This document shows positions 24,732-33,276 of a stretch of DNA of 64,000 nt, one piece after another. The DNA comes from Microbacterium sp. Leaf320 (GTDB lineage: Bacteria > Actinomycetota > Actinomycetes > Actinomycetales > Microbacteriaceae). The notes under the pieces were generated by a model. It was not told where the DNA came from. It made no database searches and saw only the letters and a program-made list of their open reading frames with translations. Made by a program: the position numbers and the translations under genes. The DNA lies in the NCBI RefSeq assembly GCF_001423485.1, contig NZ_LMOD01000005.1, positions 248,001 to 312,000 of the forward strand. Direction: 5' to 3'. Position 1 is the first letter of the stretch; each line of letters opens with the position of its first letter.

Positions 24732-25979
24732 TCAGCGGATGCGGCGGCCGTGCGCGAGGTCGAAGAGGTGCGTCAGCACGGGGCCCGAGCGGACGCCGTT
24801 GTGCTCGTGCTCGCTGGTCACCCAGAGCTGCACGCCGGGCAGCAGCCGAGCGGTCTCGAGTGAGAACTCCATCGGCACGTATACGTCGTTCACGTACACC
24901 GCCGCGGCGCCCGTCGCTCCGGAGGTGGCGATGGCGACCTCGTCGTAGATCCGGGGCCACTCGAACTCCGCCAGCGCGAGCGCGACGTCACGCCACGGCT
25001 GGAACGCCGGCACCGTCTCGGTCCATTCGCGCCGGATGTGCTCACCGGTGAACAGGGTGACGTCGTCGCGGAAGTCCTGGGGCTCTGTGCGCTCCGCGGA
25101 CCACCGTGTGGCGTGCCCGCTCGCATAGCTCGACTCGTGGAAGGCGAAGTAGAGAGGGTTGCGGCCGCCGTAGGGCATCGCGTGCATCAGATCGTGGCGG
25201 AAGGCGTTCGACCCGGAATCGCGCTCGAGCAGCGACCACACGGTCTGCCACCCGTCGTTCGTGCCGAGCGCCGAACCGACGGAGCGCAGTCGCGACGGCG
25301 AGACCACTTCACCGTCGGGAAGCACGATCTCGCCTGCCGCCGCCTGGTCCACCAGGCGGCGCATGACGTCTCGATGCTCGGGGAAGCTGCGGTAATACCG
25401 CTCGGAGGCTGATCGCATCTTGTCGTAGCAGAGCGCGTAGACCTCGTCGGGGTGCCGGTCGACGGTGCTGAGCCCACCCGTGATGAAGACGTCGGCGATC
25501 GAGTCCGCGTCGGTCGACAGGTAGGCCAGGGTCGTGAAGCCCCCGAAGGACTGACCCAGCACGCTCCACGTCTCCGCAGCGAGGTGCTCACGCATCGCCT
25601 CGCAGTCGCGGACGATCGAGTCCGCGCGCAGATGGGTGAGGTACTCGGCGACCTCGGCGGAGCCGCGTTCGAGGTCGGCGTCGCCGACCGGCGTCGAGAG
25701 TCCGGTGCCTCGCTGATCGAGCATCACGACCCGATAGTGCGCGAGAGCCTCATCGAGCCAGGCAGGGGAGGTGGACGAGTGGAACGGGCGCGGTGCCTCG
25801 TGCCCGGGGCCGCCCTGCAGGAAGACGAGGTAGGGGAGCCGTTCGCCTCCGTCGCGTGTGACCACACGGGCGAAGACATCGATCGTGCGGGTGTCGGCCG
25901 GGTCGGCCCAGACGAGCGGCACGGTCAGCGTGTGCTCTTCGACGGTGAGGTCGAGCAGGCGGCGGATGGTGGTGGTCAT
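24732..25979 (-). CDS. Proline iminopeptidase-like alpha/beta hydrolase (S33 family)
   Basis: A 415-residue alpha/beta hydrolase of the prolyl aminopeptidase (S33) group. The oxyanion motif is LQGGPGHEAPRP, followed by DQRGTGLSTP, and the nucleophile elbow is GQSFGG; a helical cap lies between residues 190 and 340. It probably removes N-terminal proline from peptides in the cytoplasm. Its ATG lies one base after the stop of the DUF262 gene, so both may share a transcript. Confidence 0.87.
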   Translation of the reverse strand: MTTTIRRLLDLTVEEHTLTVPLVWADPADTRTIDVFARVVTRDGGERLPYLVFLQGGPGHEAPRPFHSSTSPAWLDEALAHYRVVMLDQRGTGLSTPVGDADLERGSAEVAEYLTHLRADSIVRDCEAMREHLAAETWSVLGQSFGGFTTLAYLSTDADSIADVFITGGLSTVDRHPDEVYALCYDKMRSASERYYRSFPEHRDVMRRLVDQAAAGEIVLPDGEVVSPSRLRSVGSALGTNDGWQTVWSLLERDSGSNAFRHDLMHAMPYGGRNPLYFAFHESSYASGHATRWSAERTEPQDFRDDVTLFTGEHIRREWTETVPAFQPWRDVALALAEFEWPRIYDEVAIATSGATGAAAVYVNDVYVPMEFSLETARLLPGVQLWVTSEHEHNGVRSGPVLTHLFDLAHGRRIR

Positions 25980-25980
25980 G

Positions 25981-27984
25981 TCACATCACATTCCCGATAT
26001 AGGAGTACTTGACGAACACCTCGGAGGCGATGCCCGCCTCCTGGAGCACGCCCTGCACCGCGTTCATCATGTAGTTCGAATCCCACCCCATGTACAGGTG
26101 GTGCGAGTCGTCGAGCTGGTCCCACTGGCCCTTCCACGCCATCCCGTCGTAGATGGGTCCGCCGTGGGCGGCGCAGTACGAGACGGCGGCGGCACGTGTG
26201 TCCGTCCACGCGCGACGGAAGACGCGATTGAAGAGATACCTGACGTCGAAGACCTCCCACCGCTCGCCGCGGTACTCGACGTAGTCGAACTCCCGCTCCC
26301 AGCCTGCCGGCCAGCCACGTCGGCGGACGGCATCGAGGATCGGCGTCAATCCGTCGTCGTCGATCTCGGGCAGGGCCGGGCGCGCCCAGATGCGCAGCAG
26401 ATCGGCGGTGAGGCGGACAGTGCGCTCGGAGATCGCGGCTGTGCCCCAGGTCGAGGTGCGTTCGAGCGCCCTCGTCTCGATGACCGCGCTGCGCGCATAC
26501 GCCGAGTCGCGCTTGACCGCGAACGACTCCCCGAACACACGCTCGGCGAGGTTCTGCTCGAGCAGGGTGAGGTTGCCGAGCGTGGGCGCGAGAGCTCTGT
26601 GGGCGTTGCGCTCGTCATCCGAGTAATCGATCCAGGGGCGCACGCCGTCGCCCGACCAGCTGTCGCTCGGGACAGTCGGAACGATGTGCTCGACGTCGAA
26701 GTCGATCGCGTCGTCGACGCCCTCCAGACGCCCGAGCACGTAGGCGGGATGCGGCAGCTCGCTGTACTTCAGCACCGCACTCACACGCTCGTCAGACGGA
26801 GTGATACGGGCGAAGGCCCGGGCAAGCGCATCTCGGCCGTCGGAGCGGGCGCGGCAGAGACGCGCGACGAGCCGCTCGTTGGGAAGGTTCACCAGCGTGC
26901 GACGCAGATACATGGTCTGGATCCACTCGAGCGTCTGAATGAGTTCGTCGCGTCCGATGATTCCGCGCGAGTGGTCGCTGTACGCGCTCAGCACCAGCGG
27001 GTAGGACGCACGGCCGAAGGTGTTCACGAACCGCAGCTGCTGCGCGATCTCGGGGTCCTTCTCGAGAGAGGGGTCGAGCAGGATGCCGTAGATCTCGGCA
27101 TAGTGCCGCCACACCTCGGCATCCGCCTGCAGGTGATCGAGGTCGACGCGGGGGAAGGAATGCCGGAACGCGCTGTACACGCCGTGCTCGCCGTTGGCCG
27201 CGACCTCGCGGCCCGTGGTCATGACGAGATAGTGCCGCCAGAACGCGCCGATGGTCTCACCCGTGTGCTGTTCGATCGGCAGCCAGAACCGCGTTTCGAC
27301 ATCGAGCTGCTCGGTGTGTGTCAGTCCCATCAGGATGTAGTTGTGGATCAGCTCGTGATCACGCAGCGGTTCGCCCGTGGAGTTCAGGCTCTCGAAGATC
27401 TGCTGCGCGTTGGCCTCGGTGCCGAGCGTGATCGACACGTGCTCGAGTCTCTGCAGCCCCCGCCAGATCAGCGGAGCCTCGTCGGCGTGCACCTGGCTGC
27501 GGAAGAACGCGTAGTTGTCGTCGAAGCGCGACTCCCGGTCGGCATGGTCGCCGCGCTCGAGCACCACCGATTCGTACAGCTCGGCCCAGGCGTCGTGGGG
27601 GCGCAGCTTGGTGCGGGTGGCGTCGTCAGGGCGCACGAGGACGCGATCGAGCTCCGCGGCGAGTTCGGGGGAGGAGTCCTGCACCGCGTGCCGCAGCGCT
27701 GCGACGAGCAGCATGAGCGTCGTGATGCGCTGCTGGCCGTCGATCAGCACGAGGTCGGTGTCGGCGTCGGAGTCGTCTGCGGCCGACAGGATCGAACCGA
27801 TGAAGTGGCGATGGGACTCGTCTTCGCGGGCGACGGCTCGGACGTCGGAGAGCAGCTGCTCGCATCCGCCGATGTCCCATCGGTACTGACGCTGATACAC
27901 CGGCACGACGATGGTCGTGGAGTCCTCTGCGAGCCACTCGATCGTGTTGACAGCTGTCGCCTCGACGTTGGTCGCAGTGCTCAT
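25981..27984 (-). CDS. DUF262/DUF1524 (GmrSD-like) protein with C-terminal extension
   Basis: A 667-residue protein. The N-terminal DUF262 domain has VPVYQRQYRWD (residues 27-37) and the ParB-like nucleotide motif IDGQQR (81-86), then IFESLNSTGEPL (196-207). The DUF1524 HNH-type nuclease motif is VEHIVPTVPSDSW (431-443, H433), with GNLTLLEQNLAER near 470-482. This layout matches GmrSD-like type IV restriction enzymes fused in one chain. Residues from about 540 to 667 form an extra C-terminal part I do not recognise. It is a solitary defence-type gene, with only the peptidase gene behind it. Confidence 0.85.
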   Translation of the reverse strand: MSTATNVEATAVNTIEWLAEDSTTIVVPVYQRQYRWDIGGCEQLLSDVRAVAREDESHRHFIGSILSAADDSDADTDLVLIDGQQRITTLMLLVAALRHAVQDSSPELAAELDRVLVRPDDATRTKLRPHDAWAELYESVVLERGDHADRESRFDDNYAFFRSQVHADEAPLIWRGLQRLEHVSITLGTEANAQQIFESLNSTGEPLRDHELIHNYILMGLTHTEQLDVETRFWLPIEQHTGETIGAFWRHYLVMTTGREVAANGEHGVYSAFRHSFPRVDLDHLQADAEVWRHYAEIYGILLDPSLEKDPEIAQQLRFVNTFGRASYPLVLSAYSDHSRGIIGRDELIQTLEWIQTMYLRRTLVNLPNERLVARLCRARSDGRDALARAFARITPSDERVSAVLKYSELPHPAYVLGRLEGVDDAIDFDVEHIVPTVPSDSWSGDGVRPWIDYSDDERNAHRALAPTLGNLTLLEQNLAERVFGESFAVKRDSAYARSAVIETRALERTSTWGTAAISERTVRLTADLLRIWARPALPEIDDDGLTPILDAVRRRGWPAGWEREFDYVEYRGERWEVFDVRYLFNRVFRRAWTDTRAAAVSYCAAHGGPIYDGMAWKGQWDQLDDSHHLYMGWDSNYMMNAVQGVLQEAGIASEVFVKYSYIGNVM

Positions 27985-28094
27985 GCTGGTGTCTCGTCCT
28001 CCCGTAACGCCGGGCGCCGAGGAGTCGCCAGGCGCCCGATTCAGTCTATTCGCTTATTCACGGCGACCCTCGGCGGCGCTCCAGAGGCGCCCTG

Positions 28095-28111
28095 TTAGGC
28101 TTGCCTTATCA
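28095..28111. promoter_or_regulatory. DtxR/IdeR iron-box-like site
   Basis: TTAGGCTTGCCTTATCA (28095-28111) matches the DtxR/IdeR consensus TTAGGTTAGSCTAACCT at about 12 of 17 positions and has an inverted-repeat core TTAGGC-TT-GCCTTA. It lies 50 bases upstream of an oxygenase-like gene. This suggests iron-responsive control; a binding assay is needed. Confidence 0.5.
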
Positions 28112-28160
28112 GGGCCTGTTAAAACGTGCTGGCCCCCGATGAAAGGACATGACCTAGATC

Positions 28161-28934
28161 ATGGGATACATCAAATCGAAGGCGCTCGAAGACAAGGGCT
28201 TCGTCGTTCTCGACAGCTACGACCAGGAGCTCGACCCCAAGGAGTGGCTCGACATCGAGTACAACGACTGGAAGTCGTCGGGCGACACACGGTTCGCCCC
28301 TCTCGCCAGCGCCAAGGGCGAGATCGAGTGCAACGGCTTCTGGAACCACAAGCCGCCGCGCACCGACAAGGACGGCGTCTGGATCGACGAGCAGACCTCC
28401 AAGGCCCCGAACCTGACTCGCCGCGCTCAGGAGCCGGGTGCCAACGTGGGTCGCTGCCGCGTGATCGAGCTGCAGCCGACCCCGTACGGCGAATGCCTCT
28501 ACAACCTCCACCAGGACGACAACAACCGTCTGAACCCCGACGGCACCGGCTGGGTCGTCCGCGGCTTCTTCAACCTCAGCGACGACAAGGACAGCTTCTT
28601 CGTCCTGCGCGAGAACCGCACGGATCCCAGCATCGAGTACCGCATCGCTCTGCCGGCCGGAGCGCAGCTGATCGTCGACACGCAGCGTCTGTGGCACGCG
28701 GCGACCCACGTCGGCACCGAGCCCCGCTACTGCCTCATCACGTCGTGGACGTCGGGCCCCGAGCTCGACGCCTACATCGAGAAGTACAACGGCACCCAGG
28801 ATGTGCCGAACGTCGAGGTCCCGCAGGACGTGCTCGAGGCCGGCTACGCCGAGCAGGCTCGTCGTGACGCCGCTCGTGCCGCGTACTACGCGGCCAAGGG
28901 CCAGCAGGTCAAGCAGGCGATGAGCGAGGCCTGA
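28161..28934 (+). CDS. Putative Fe(II)/2-oxoglutarate-dependent oxygenase
   Basis: A 257-residue protein I do not recognise as a named family. Its middle part has the layout of 2-oxoglutarate/Fe(II) oxygenases: HQD (H117, D119), then H179 in RLWHAATHVG, then R189 ten residues later in EPRYCLITSW, consistent with the HxD...H facial triad plus the 2-oxoglutarate-binding arginine. The C-terminus is alanine-rich and helical. The start ATG at 28161 lies 13 bases after an AAAGGA. An ATG at 28149 reaches a stop after one codon. An iron-box-like site upstream fits an iron enzyme. Confidence 0.6.
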   Translation: MGYIKSKALEDKGFVVLDSYDQELDPKEWLDIEYNDWKSSGDTRFAPLASAKGEIECNGFWNHKPPRTDKDGVWIDEQTSKAPNLTRRAQEPGANVGRCRVIELQPTPYGECLYNLHQDDNNRLNPDGTGWVVRGFFNLSDDKDSFFVLRENRTDPSIEYRIALPAGAQLIVDTQRLWHAATHVGTEPRYCLITSWTSGPELDAYIEKYNGTQDVPNVEVPQDVLEAGYAEQARRDAARAAYYAAKGQQVKQAMSEA

Positions 28935-28964
28935 GCCTCATTCGATCAGGACCGGCGACGGTCC

Positions 28965-28995
28965 GAAGGCCCCGGTCCTCGCGACCGGGGCCTTC
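28965..28995 (+). terminator. Terminator of the oxygenase-like gene
   Basis: GAAGGCCCCGGTC (28965-28977) pairs with GACCGGGGCCTTC (28983-28995), a perfect 13-bp stem with a five-base loop, followed by TTCGT. Confidence 0.85.
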
Positions 28996-29012
28996 TTCGT
29001 GGAATCACATGC

Positions 29013-29041
29013 TTGTGATTTCGCCTGGTCTGGGCGAGAAT
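29013..29041 (+). promoter_or_regulatory. Promoter of the DUF3145 gene
   Basis: TTGTGA (29013-29018) and GAGAAT (29036-29041) are separated by 17 bases. A palindrome ATCACA-TGCT-TGTGAT (29004-29019) overlaps the -35 and may be an operator. The predicted leader is about 75 bases long. Confidence 0.5.
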
Positions 29042-29121
29042 AGCCCCATAACCGCATATTCACGCCAGTTCTCGTTGTTTCAGGTCGTTGGGGAAGACGC
29101 ACCTGATGAAACGGAGAGATC

Positions 29122-29625
29122 ATGGCGACGGCTTACGCACGCGGAGTGGTTTTCGTCCACTCTGCACCTCGCGCGCTCTGCCCGCACCTGGAATGGGCGG
29201 TAGGACGCGCCATCGGTCGTGCGGTGAATTTCGACTGGAGCGACCAGCCGGTGCTCGACGGCGCACGCCGTGCCGAGTTCTACTGGGACGGCCCGGTCGG
29301 TACCGGTGCGGCACTTGCCACCGCGATCCGCGGCTGGGAGCACCTCCGCTTCGAGGTGACGGAAGATCCGACGCCTCGCAGCGACGGCGGACGGTGGCTG
29401 CACACTCCGGATCTCGGCATCCACTACGCCCAGACGGATGCTGCGGGCAACATCGTCATCGGCGAGGACCGCATCCGCTATGCGATGGAGATCGCCGCCG
29501 GCAGTGCGAGCGAACTGCAGCGGGAACTCGACATCGCCCTCGGTTCGGCCTGGGACGAGGAGCTCGAGCCCTTCCGCCACGCGAGTGATGACGCCAGGGT
29601 CGTCTGGCTGCACAAGGTGGGCTAG
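29122..29625 (+). CDS. DUF3145 domain protein
   Basis: A 167-residue protein of the actinobacterial DUF3145 family, with ARGVVFVHSAPRALCPHLEWA at the start and FRHASDDARVVWLHKVG at the end, both family-typical. It has no membrane segment or signal and should be cytosolic. The ATG at 29122 is preceded by GGAGAG. It is monocistronic, with its own promoter and a terminator downstream. Function unknown. Confidence 0.9.
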   Translation: MATAYARGVVFVHSAPRALCPHLEWAVGRAIGRAVNFDWSDQPVLDGARRAEFYWDGPVGTGAALATAIRGWEHLRFEVTEDPTPRSDGGRWLHTPDLGIHYAQTDAAGNIVIGEDRIRYAMEIAAGSASELQRELDIALGSAWDEELEPFRHASDDARVVWLHKVG

Positions 29626-29722
29626 TCGACGACACCGCACAGACCTGGATCGGGAAGGCGCGAGTATCGGATGCCGGTGAGTGATCCCGGACGCTGAGAA
29701 GGCGAATCCCCGTTCCACATGA

Positions 29723-29759
29723 CGAGGACCCCGCCCCTGCATCAGGGACGGGGTCCTCG
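29723..29759. terminator. Terminator between DUF3145 gene and yczR-like gene
   Basis: CGAGGACCCCG (29723-29733) pairs with CGGGGTCCTCG (29749-29759), an 11-bp outer stem, with a further inner CCCTG/CAGGG pairing. The genes are convergent, so it can serve both. Confidence 0.85.
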
Positions 29760-29766
29760 TCTGCGC

Positions 29767-31170
29767 TCAGATGACAGCCGAGCTCGGCATCTCCAAGCGC
29801 GCGGACGATCCGCCGGCCATGACGTCGTCCCACGCGAGCTGCAGTCGTCCTATCGCATCGGCCGTGCGCTCCGGCGGCATCGTGATGGGGATGCGCAGGC
29901 GTCGCTCCAACACCCCTCCGGTCGAGAATCGTGGTCCCGGCGGCAGGACGAGCCGGTGGTCGCGTGCGGCGAGGGAGAGCGCCGTCGATATCGGCGCGCC
30001 GAGATCGAGCCAGGCGGAGAGGCCGCCGGGCGCCGGTGGCATCGACAGCCCGCCGATGGATGCGAGGCCCTCCGTGACCGCTTCTCGCCCCGCCTGCAGC
30101 CTTGTCGTGACATGAGCGGTGAGCGCGGGCATGTCCTGGAGCAGCTCGACCGCGATGCACTGCTCGAGGAGCGCTGTGCCCAGTTCGAAGGAGGGTCGGG
30201 TGGCGAGCAGCCGGGTGATGAGTGAGCGCTCGGCGCGGATCCATCCGATGCGGAGCCCGCCCCAGGCGATCTTGGACATCGACCCGACCGTGATGATCTG
30301 CGGACTGTAGGCGGCCATCGGCAGCGGCGACCATCCTCGGTCGATGTCGAGCTCGGCGGTGGTCTCGTCGACGATCACGTGCGTACCGGAGTTCCGCGCG
30401 GTCGTCGCGATGCGGGAGCGCTCGGCGTCGCTCAGAGTCGCCCCGGTCGGGTTGTGGAAATCGGGGATGAGGTACGCGACGTGCGGGCGGCTGCGCAGGA
30501 GCGTCTCGTTGATGTGGCGTTCGTCCCATCCTGTGACGTCCACCGGGGTGGGGAGCAGCCGGTATCCGTGCCGGTGCAGGGCTTCGAGAGCGTGGGGGAA
30601 CGTCGGCTGCTCCACCAGGGCTCGTTCTCCCCGTCGGCCGATCGTGGCGAGGACGAGGTGGAACGCATTGAGCGCACCCGACGTGATGATGATCTCGTCG
30701 GCATTCGTCTCGACTCCACGTTCGGTGAAGCGGCGCGCGACCGCCTCGCGAAGCTCGGGGAGTCCCCGCAGCGAATAGCCGCTCGTGCCTCGGAGTGCGG
30801 CGAGTCTGGGGAGCGACCTCACGGTGGCGTCGTAGAGCCCCGGCGTCGAGTCCATCGAGGCGATGGAGAGGTCGATGGCGTCGTCGTCGTCCGTGCTCGT
30901 GGAGGCGCGTGCGGAATGCGGAAGGGTGACTCGTGTGCCGCCGCCGTGCACACGGGACACGTAGCCGTCACCTTCGAGGAGCCCGTACACGCGCGTCGTC
31001 GTCGACCGTGAGCGGCGCAACTCGAGCGCGAGGGCACGCTCGCTGGGCAGTCGCTCTCCGACGGTCAGCCGACCGTCGAGGATCAGAGCGCGGATCTGCT
31101 CGGCCAGTGAGGCGGCAGTGGCCCCGGCGACGTTCTGCGCGCCGAGCTGTTCGACCAGTCGTGATGTCAT
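29767..31170 (-). CDS. MocR/GntR-type PLP-binding regulator (YczR-like)
   Basis: A 467-residue MocR regulator: an N-terminal GntR winged helix (residues 18-85, with LPSERALALELRRSRSTTTRVYGLLEGDGYV) fused to a class I aminotransferase-like domain. The PLP lysine is K300 in SMSKIAWGGLRIGW, and HNPTG (239-243) is present. It is divergent from a YczE-like membrane gene, the pairing known for the YczR group. I chose ATG 31170; the frame runs further up but enters the operator region. Confidence 0.85.
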   Translation of the reverse strand: MTSRLVEQLGAQNVAGATAASLAEQIRALILDGRLTVGERLPSERALALELRRSRSTTTRVYGLLEGDGYVSRVHGGGTRVTLPHSARASTSTDDDDAIDLSIASMDSTPGLYDATVRSLPRLAALRGTSGYSLRGLPELREAVARRFTERGVETNADEIIITSGALNAFHLVLATIGRRGERALVEQPTFPHALEALHRHGYRLLPTPVDVTGWDERHINETLLRSRPHVAYLIPDFHNPTGATLSDAERSRIATTARNSGTHVIVDETTAELDIDRGWSPLPMAAYSPQIITVGSMSKIAWGGLRIGWIRAERSLITRLLATRPSFELGTALLEQCIAVELLQDMPALTAHVTTRLQAGREAVTEGLASIGGLSMPPAPGGLSAWLDLGAPISTALSLAARDHRLVLPPGPRFSTGGVLERRLRIPITMPPERTADAIGRLQLAWDDVMAGGSSARLEMPSSAVI

Positions 31171-31188
31171 CACTCCAGCATGCCGCAA

Positions 31189-31229
31189 AGTGGACTCGTC
31201 ACAGCAGGCCACTTTTCACCGAGTGGCCT
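31189..31229. promoter_or_regulatory. Candidate YczR operator repeats
   Basis: Three related 8-mers lie in the divergent gap: AGTGGACT (31189-31196), AGGCCACT (31206-31213, inverted) and AGTGGCCT (31222-31229). The two direct copies are 33 bp apart, about three helical turns. This matches the multiple-half-site style of MocR regulators. Confidence 0.6.
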
Positions 31230-31265
31230 CGGCATCACGCAGAGCAGCGGGGCCACGATGGAACA

Positions 31266-31922
31266 ATGCACCTCCGTTCCGTCTTCCTCCCGATCACGGC
31301 CACCAGCCGACGCGACGTCGTCGAGCGCATCGTCCAGCTGCTGGCGGGTCTGTTCCTCTACGGCGTCGCCCTCGGTCTGATGGTGCGTGGCGGTATCGGC
31401 GTCGCACCGTGGGACGTGCTCGCGCTCGGGATCTCCGGGCAGACGGGCATCGGGTACGGCGTCGTCACCGTGCTCGTCTCGGTGCTCGTGCTGGTGCTGT
31501 GGATCCCACTCCGCCAGCGCGTCGGTCTCGGCACGCTGCTCAACGCCCTGCTCGTGGGCCCGAGTGCCGACCTGGCCCTCTTCGTGATCCCTACGCCGCC
31601 GTCGATCTGGATCGGCGCGCCGATGTTCGTGGCAGGGCTGCTTCTGCTCGCGTTCGCGACGGGCCTCTACATCGCCGCGGACTTCGGCCCGGGCCCGCGG
31701 GACGGCCTCATGACCGGACTCGTGGCGCGCACGGGGCGGCCCGTCTGGCTGGTGCGCACCGTCATCGAGGGCGGCGTGCTGCTCATCGGGTTCGTCCTCG
31801 GAGGACCCGTCGGCCTGGGAACGGTGCTCTTCGCCTTCGGGGTCGGCCCGCTCGTCGGCTGGTTCCTGCCGTGGAGCACGCGTCTGCGCGCGGCTCGTTC
31901 GAGGCAGCTCTCCCGGGCCTAG
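31266..31922 (+). CDS. YczE/YyaS/YitT-family membrane protein
   Basis: A 218-residue membrane protein with about six helices, of the YczE type. It begins with an amphipathic stretch and shows GLFLYGVALGLMVRGGIGVAPWDVLALG, LYIAADFGPGPRDGLMTGLVAR and VLFAFGVGPLVGWFLP, in which the paired GxGPWD/GPGPRDG repeats are characteristic. The transported substrate, if any, is unknown. It is divergent from its probable regulator and ends just before a strong terminator. Confidence 0.85.
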   Translation: MHLRSVFLPITATSRRDVVERIVQLLAGLFLYGVALGLMVRGGIGVAPWDVLALGISGQTGIGYGVVTVLVSVLVLVLWIPLRQRVGLGTLLNALLVGPSADLALFVIPTPPSIWIGAPMFVAGLLLLAFATGLYIAADFGPGPRDGLMTGLVARTGRPVWLVRTVIEGGVLLIGFVLGGPVGLGTVLFAFGVGPLVGWFLPWSTRLRAARSRQLSRA

Positions 31923-31941
31923 GCCCTGGCAGGACGGAAGA

Positions 31942-31978
31942 CGAGAACGGCCCCCGGTTTCCCCGGGGGCCGTTCTCG
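31942..31978. terminator. Bidirectional terminator between yczE-like gene and fabF
   Basis: A 16-bp perfect stem (31942-31957 with 31963-31978) with a five-base loop separates two convergent genes. Confidence 0.9.
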
Positions 31979-31990
31979 CATGTCTGCGTG

Positions 31991-33229
31991 TCAGTCGGCG
32001 TTCGCGAAGACCGCGACGGCGTTGTGCCCGCCGAAGCCGAACGAGTTGCTGATCGCGTACAGCGTGCCGTCGCCGAGGGGCTGTGCCTCGCCCGAGAGCT
32101 TGAACGGCACGGCCGGGTCGGGTTCGGTCATGTTGATGGTCGGGGGAGCGACGCGGTCGCGAAGCGCGAGAAGCGAGAAGATCGCCTCGAGAGCTCCCGT
32201 GCCACCGAGCAGGTGCCCTGTCGACGCCTTCGTGGCCGAGACCGGGATCTCATCGATCCGGTCGCCGAAGACCTTCCTGAGAGCGACGTACTCGTTGGGG
32301 TCGCCGACCGGCGTCGACGTCGCGTGAGCGTTGATGTGGGCGACCTGGTCGGCGGTGATGCCGGCCTCCTCGAGCGCCTGGGTGACAGCGCGTGCCGCCC
32401 CGTTGCCCTCGGGGTCGTTGCCGGTGATGTGGTACGCGTCTGCGGTCACCCCACCGCCGAGGACGTAGCCGTAGATCTTGGCGCCGCGAGCCTTGGCGTG
32501 CTCCTCGGTCTCGAGGATCAGTGCTGCGGCACCTTCGCCCATGACGAAGCCGTCGCGGTCGATCGCGCCGGGGCGGGATGCGGTGGCGGGGTCGTCGTTA
32601 CGACGAGACAGAGCCTGCGCGGAGGCGAAGGAGGCCATGGTGATCGGGTGGATGGCCGATTCGGTGCCACCTGCGATCACGACGTCGGCGAGACCGTCCT
32701 GCAGGTGGTGGAACGCGTGGATGATCGACTCGGTGCTGGAGGCGCACGCGCTCACGACGGTCTGGGCGTAGGCGCGGGCCTGGAACTGCAGCGACAGGTT
32801 GCCGGCTGCGGCGTTCGGCATCAGCATCGGCACAGTCAGCGGCATGACGCGACGGGGGCCCTTCTCACGCAGCGTGTCCCACGCGTCGAGGAGAGTCCAG
32901 AGGCCGCCGATGCCGGTGGCGAAGTCGACGCCGAGGCGCTCGGGAGCAACCTCGGGGGATCCGGCATCCGCCCAGGCCTCGCGTGCTGCGATGAGGGCGA
33001 ACTGGGAGGAGGGATCGAGCCGCTTCGCCTCGTGGCGGGGCAGGACCTCTTCGGGCCGGACGATCGCCTCTGCGGCGAAGGTCACGGGCAGCTCATACTG
33101 CTGAACCCAGTCGTGTTCGAGGGTGCGGGTTCCAGACTGCCCTGCGAGCAGGTTGGTCCAGTTGTCGGGAGCTGTCCCGCCGATGGCGGACGTGGCGCCG
33201 ATGCCGGTGACGACGATGCGCTTGGTCAT
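31991..33229 (-). CDS. fabF: Beta-ketoacyl-ACP synthase II FabF
   Basis: A 412-residue condensing enzyme of type II fatty-acid synthesis. The catalytic cysteine is C162 (VVSACASSTES), with histidines in NAHATSTPVGD and TGHLLGGTG; the C-terminal NSFGFGGHNA motif is present. I chose ATG 33229, with AAGGAA upstream; a longer frame reaches into the acpP-fabF hairpin. It is last in the fasR-fabD-fabH-acpP-fabF block. Confidence 0.96.
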   Translation of the reverse strand: MTKRIVVTGIGATSAIGGTAPDNWTNLLAGQSGTRTLEHDWVQQYELPVTFAAEAIVRPEEVLPRHEAKRLDPSSQFALIAAREAWADAGSPEVAPERLGVDFATGIGGLWTLLDAWDTLREKGPRRVMPLTVPMLMPNAAAGNLSLQFQARAYAQTVVSACASSTESIIHAFHHLQDGLADVVIAGGTESAIHPITMASFASAQALSRRNDDPATASRPGAIDRDGFVMGEGAAALILETEEHAKARGAKIYGYVLGGGVTADAYHITGNDPEGNGAARAVTQALEEAGITADQVAHINAHATSTPVGDPNEYVALRKVFGDRIDEIPVSATKASTGHLLGGTGALEAIFSLLALRDRVAPPTINMTEPDPAVPFKLSGEAQPLGDGTLYAISNSFGFGGHNAVAVFANAD

Positions 33230-33276
33230 GTGTGGTTCCTTGTCAGGCGGGTCGAGCAGATGGCGGGCAAGGCGGA

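Noticed and set aside
25858..28098. A 746-codon plus-strand frame opposite the DUF262 gene
   Set aside because: The minus-strand DUF262/DUF1524 motifs are intact and specific, so the opposite frame is a shadow.
28149..28157. A start-one codon-stop mini frame (ATG ACC TAG) before the oxygenase-like gene
   Set aside because: AAAGGA ends only one base before this ATG, too close for normal initiation, so a translated upstream mini frame is unlikely.
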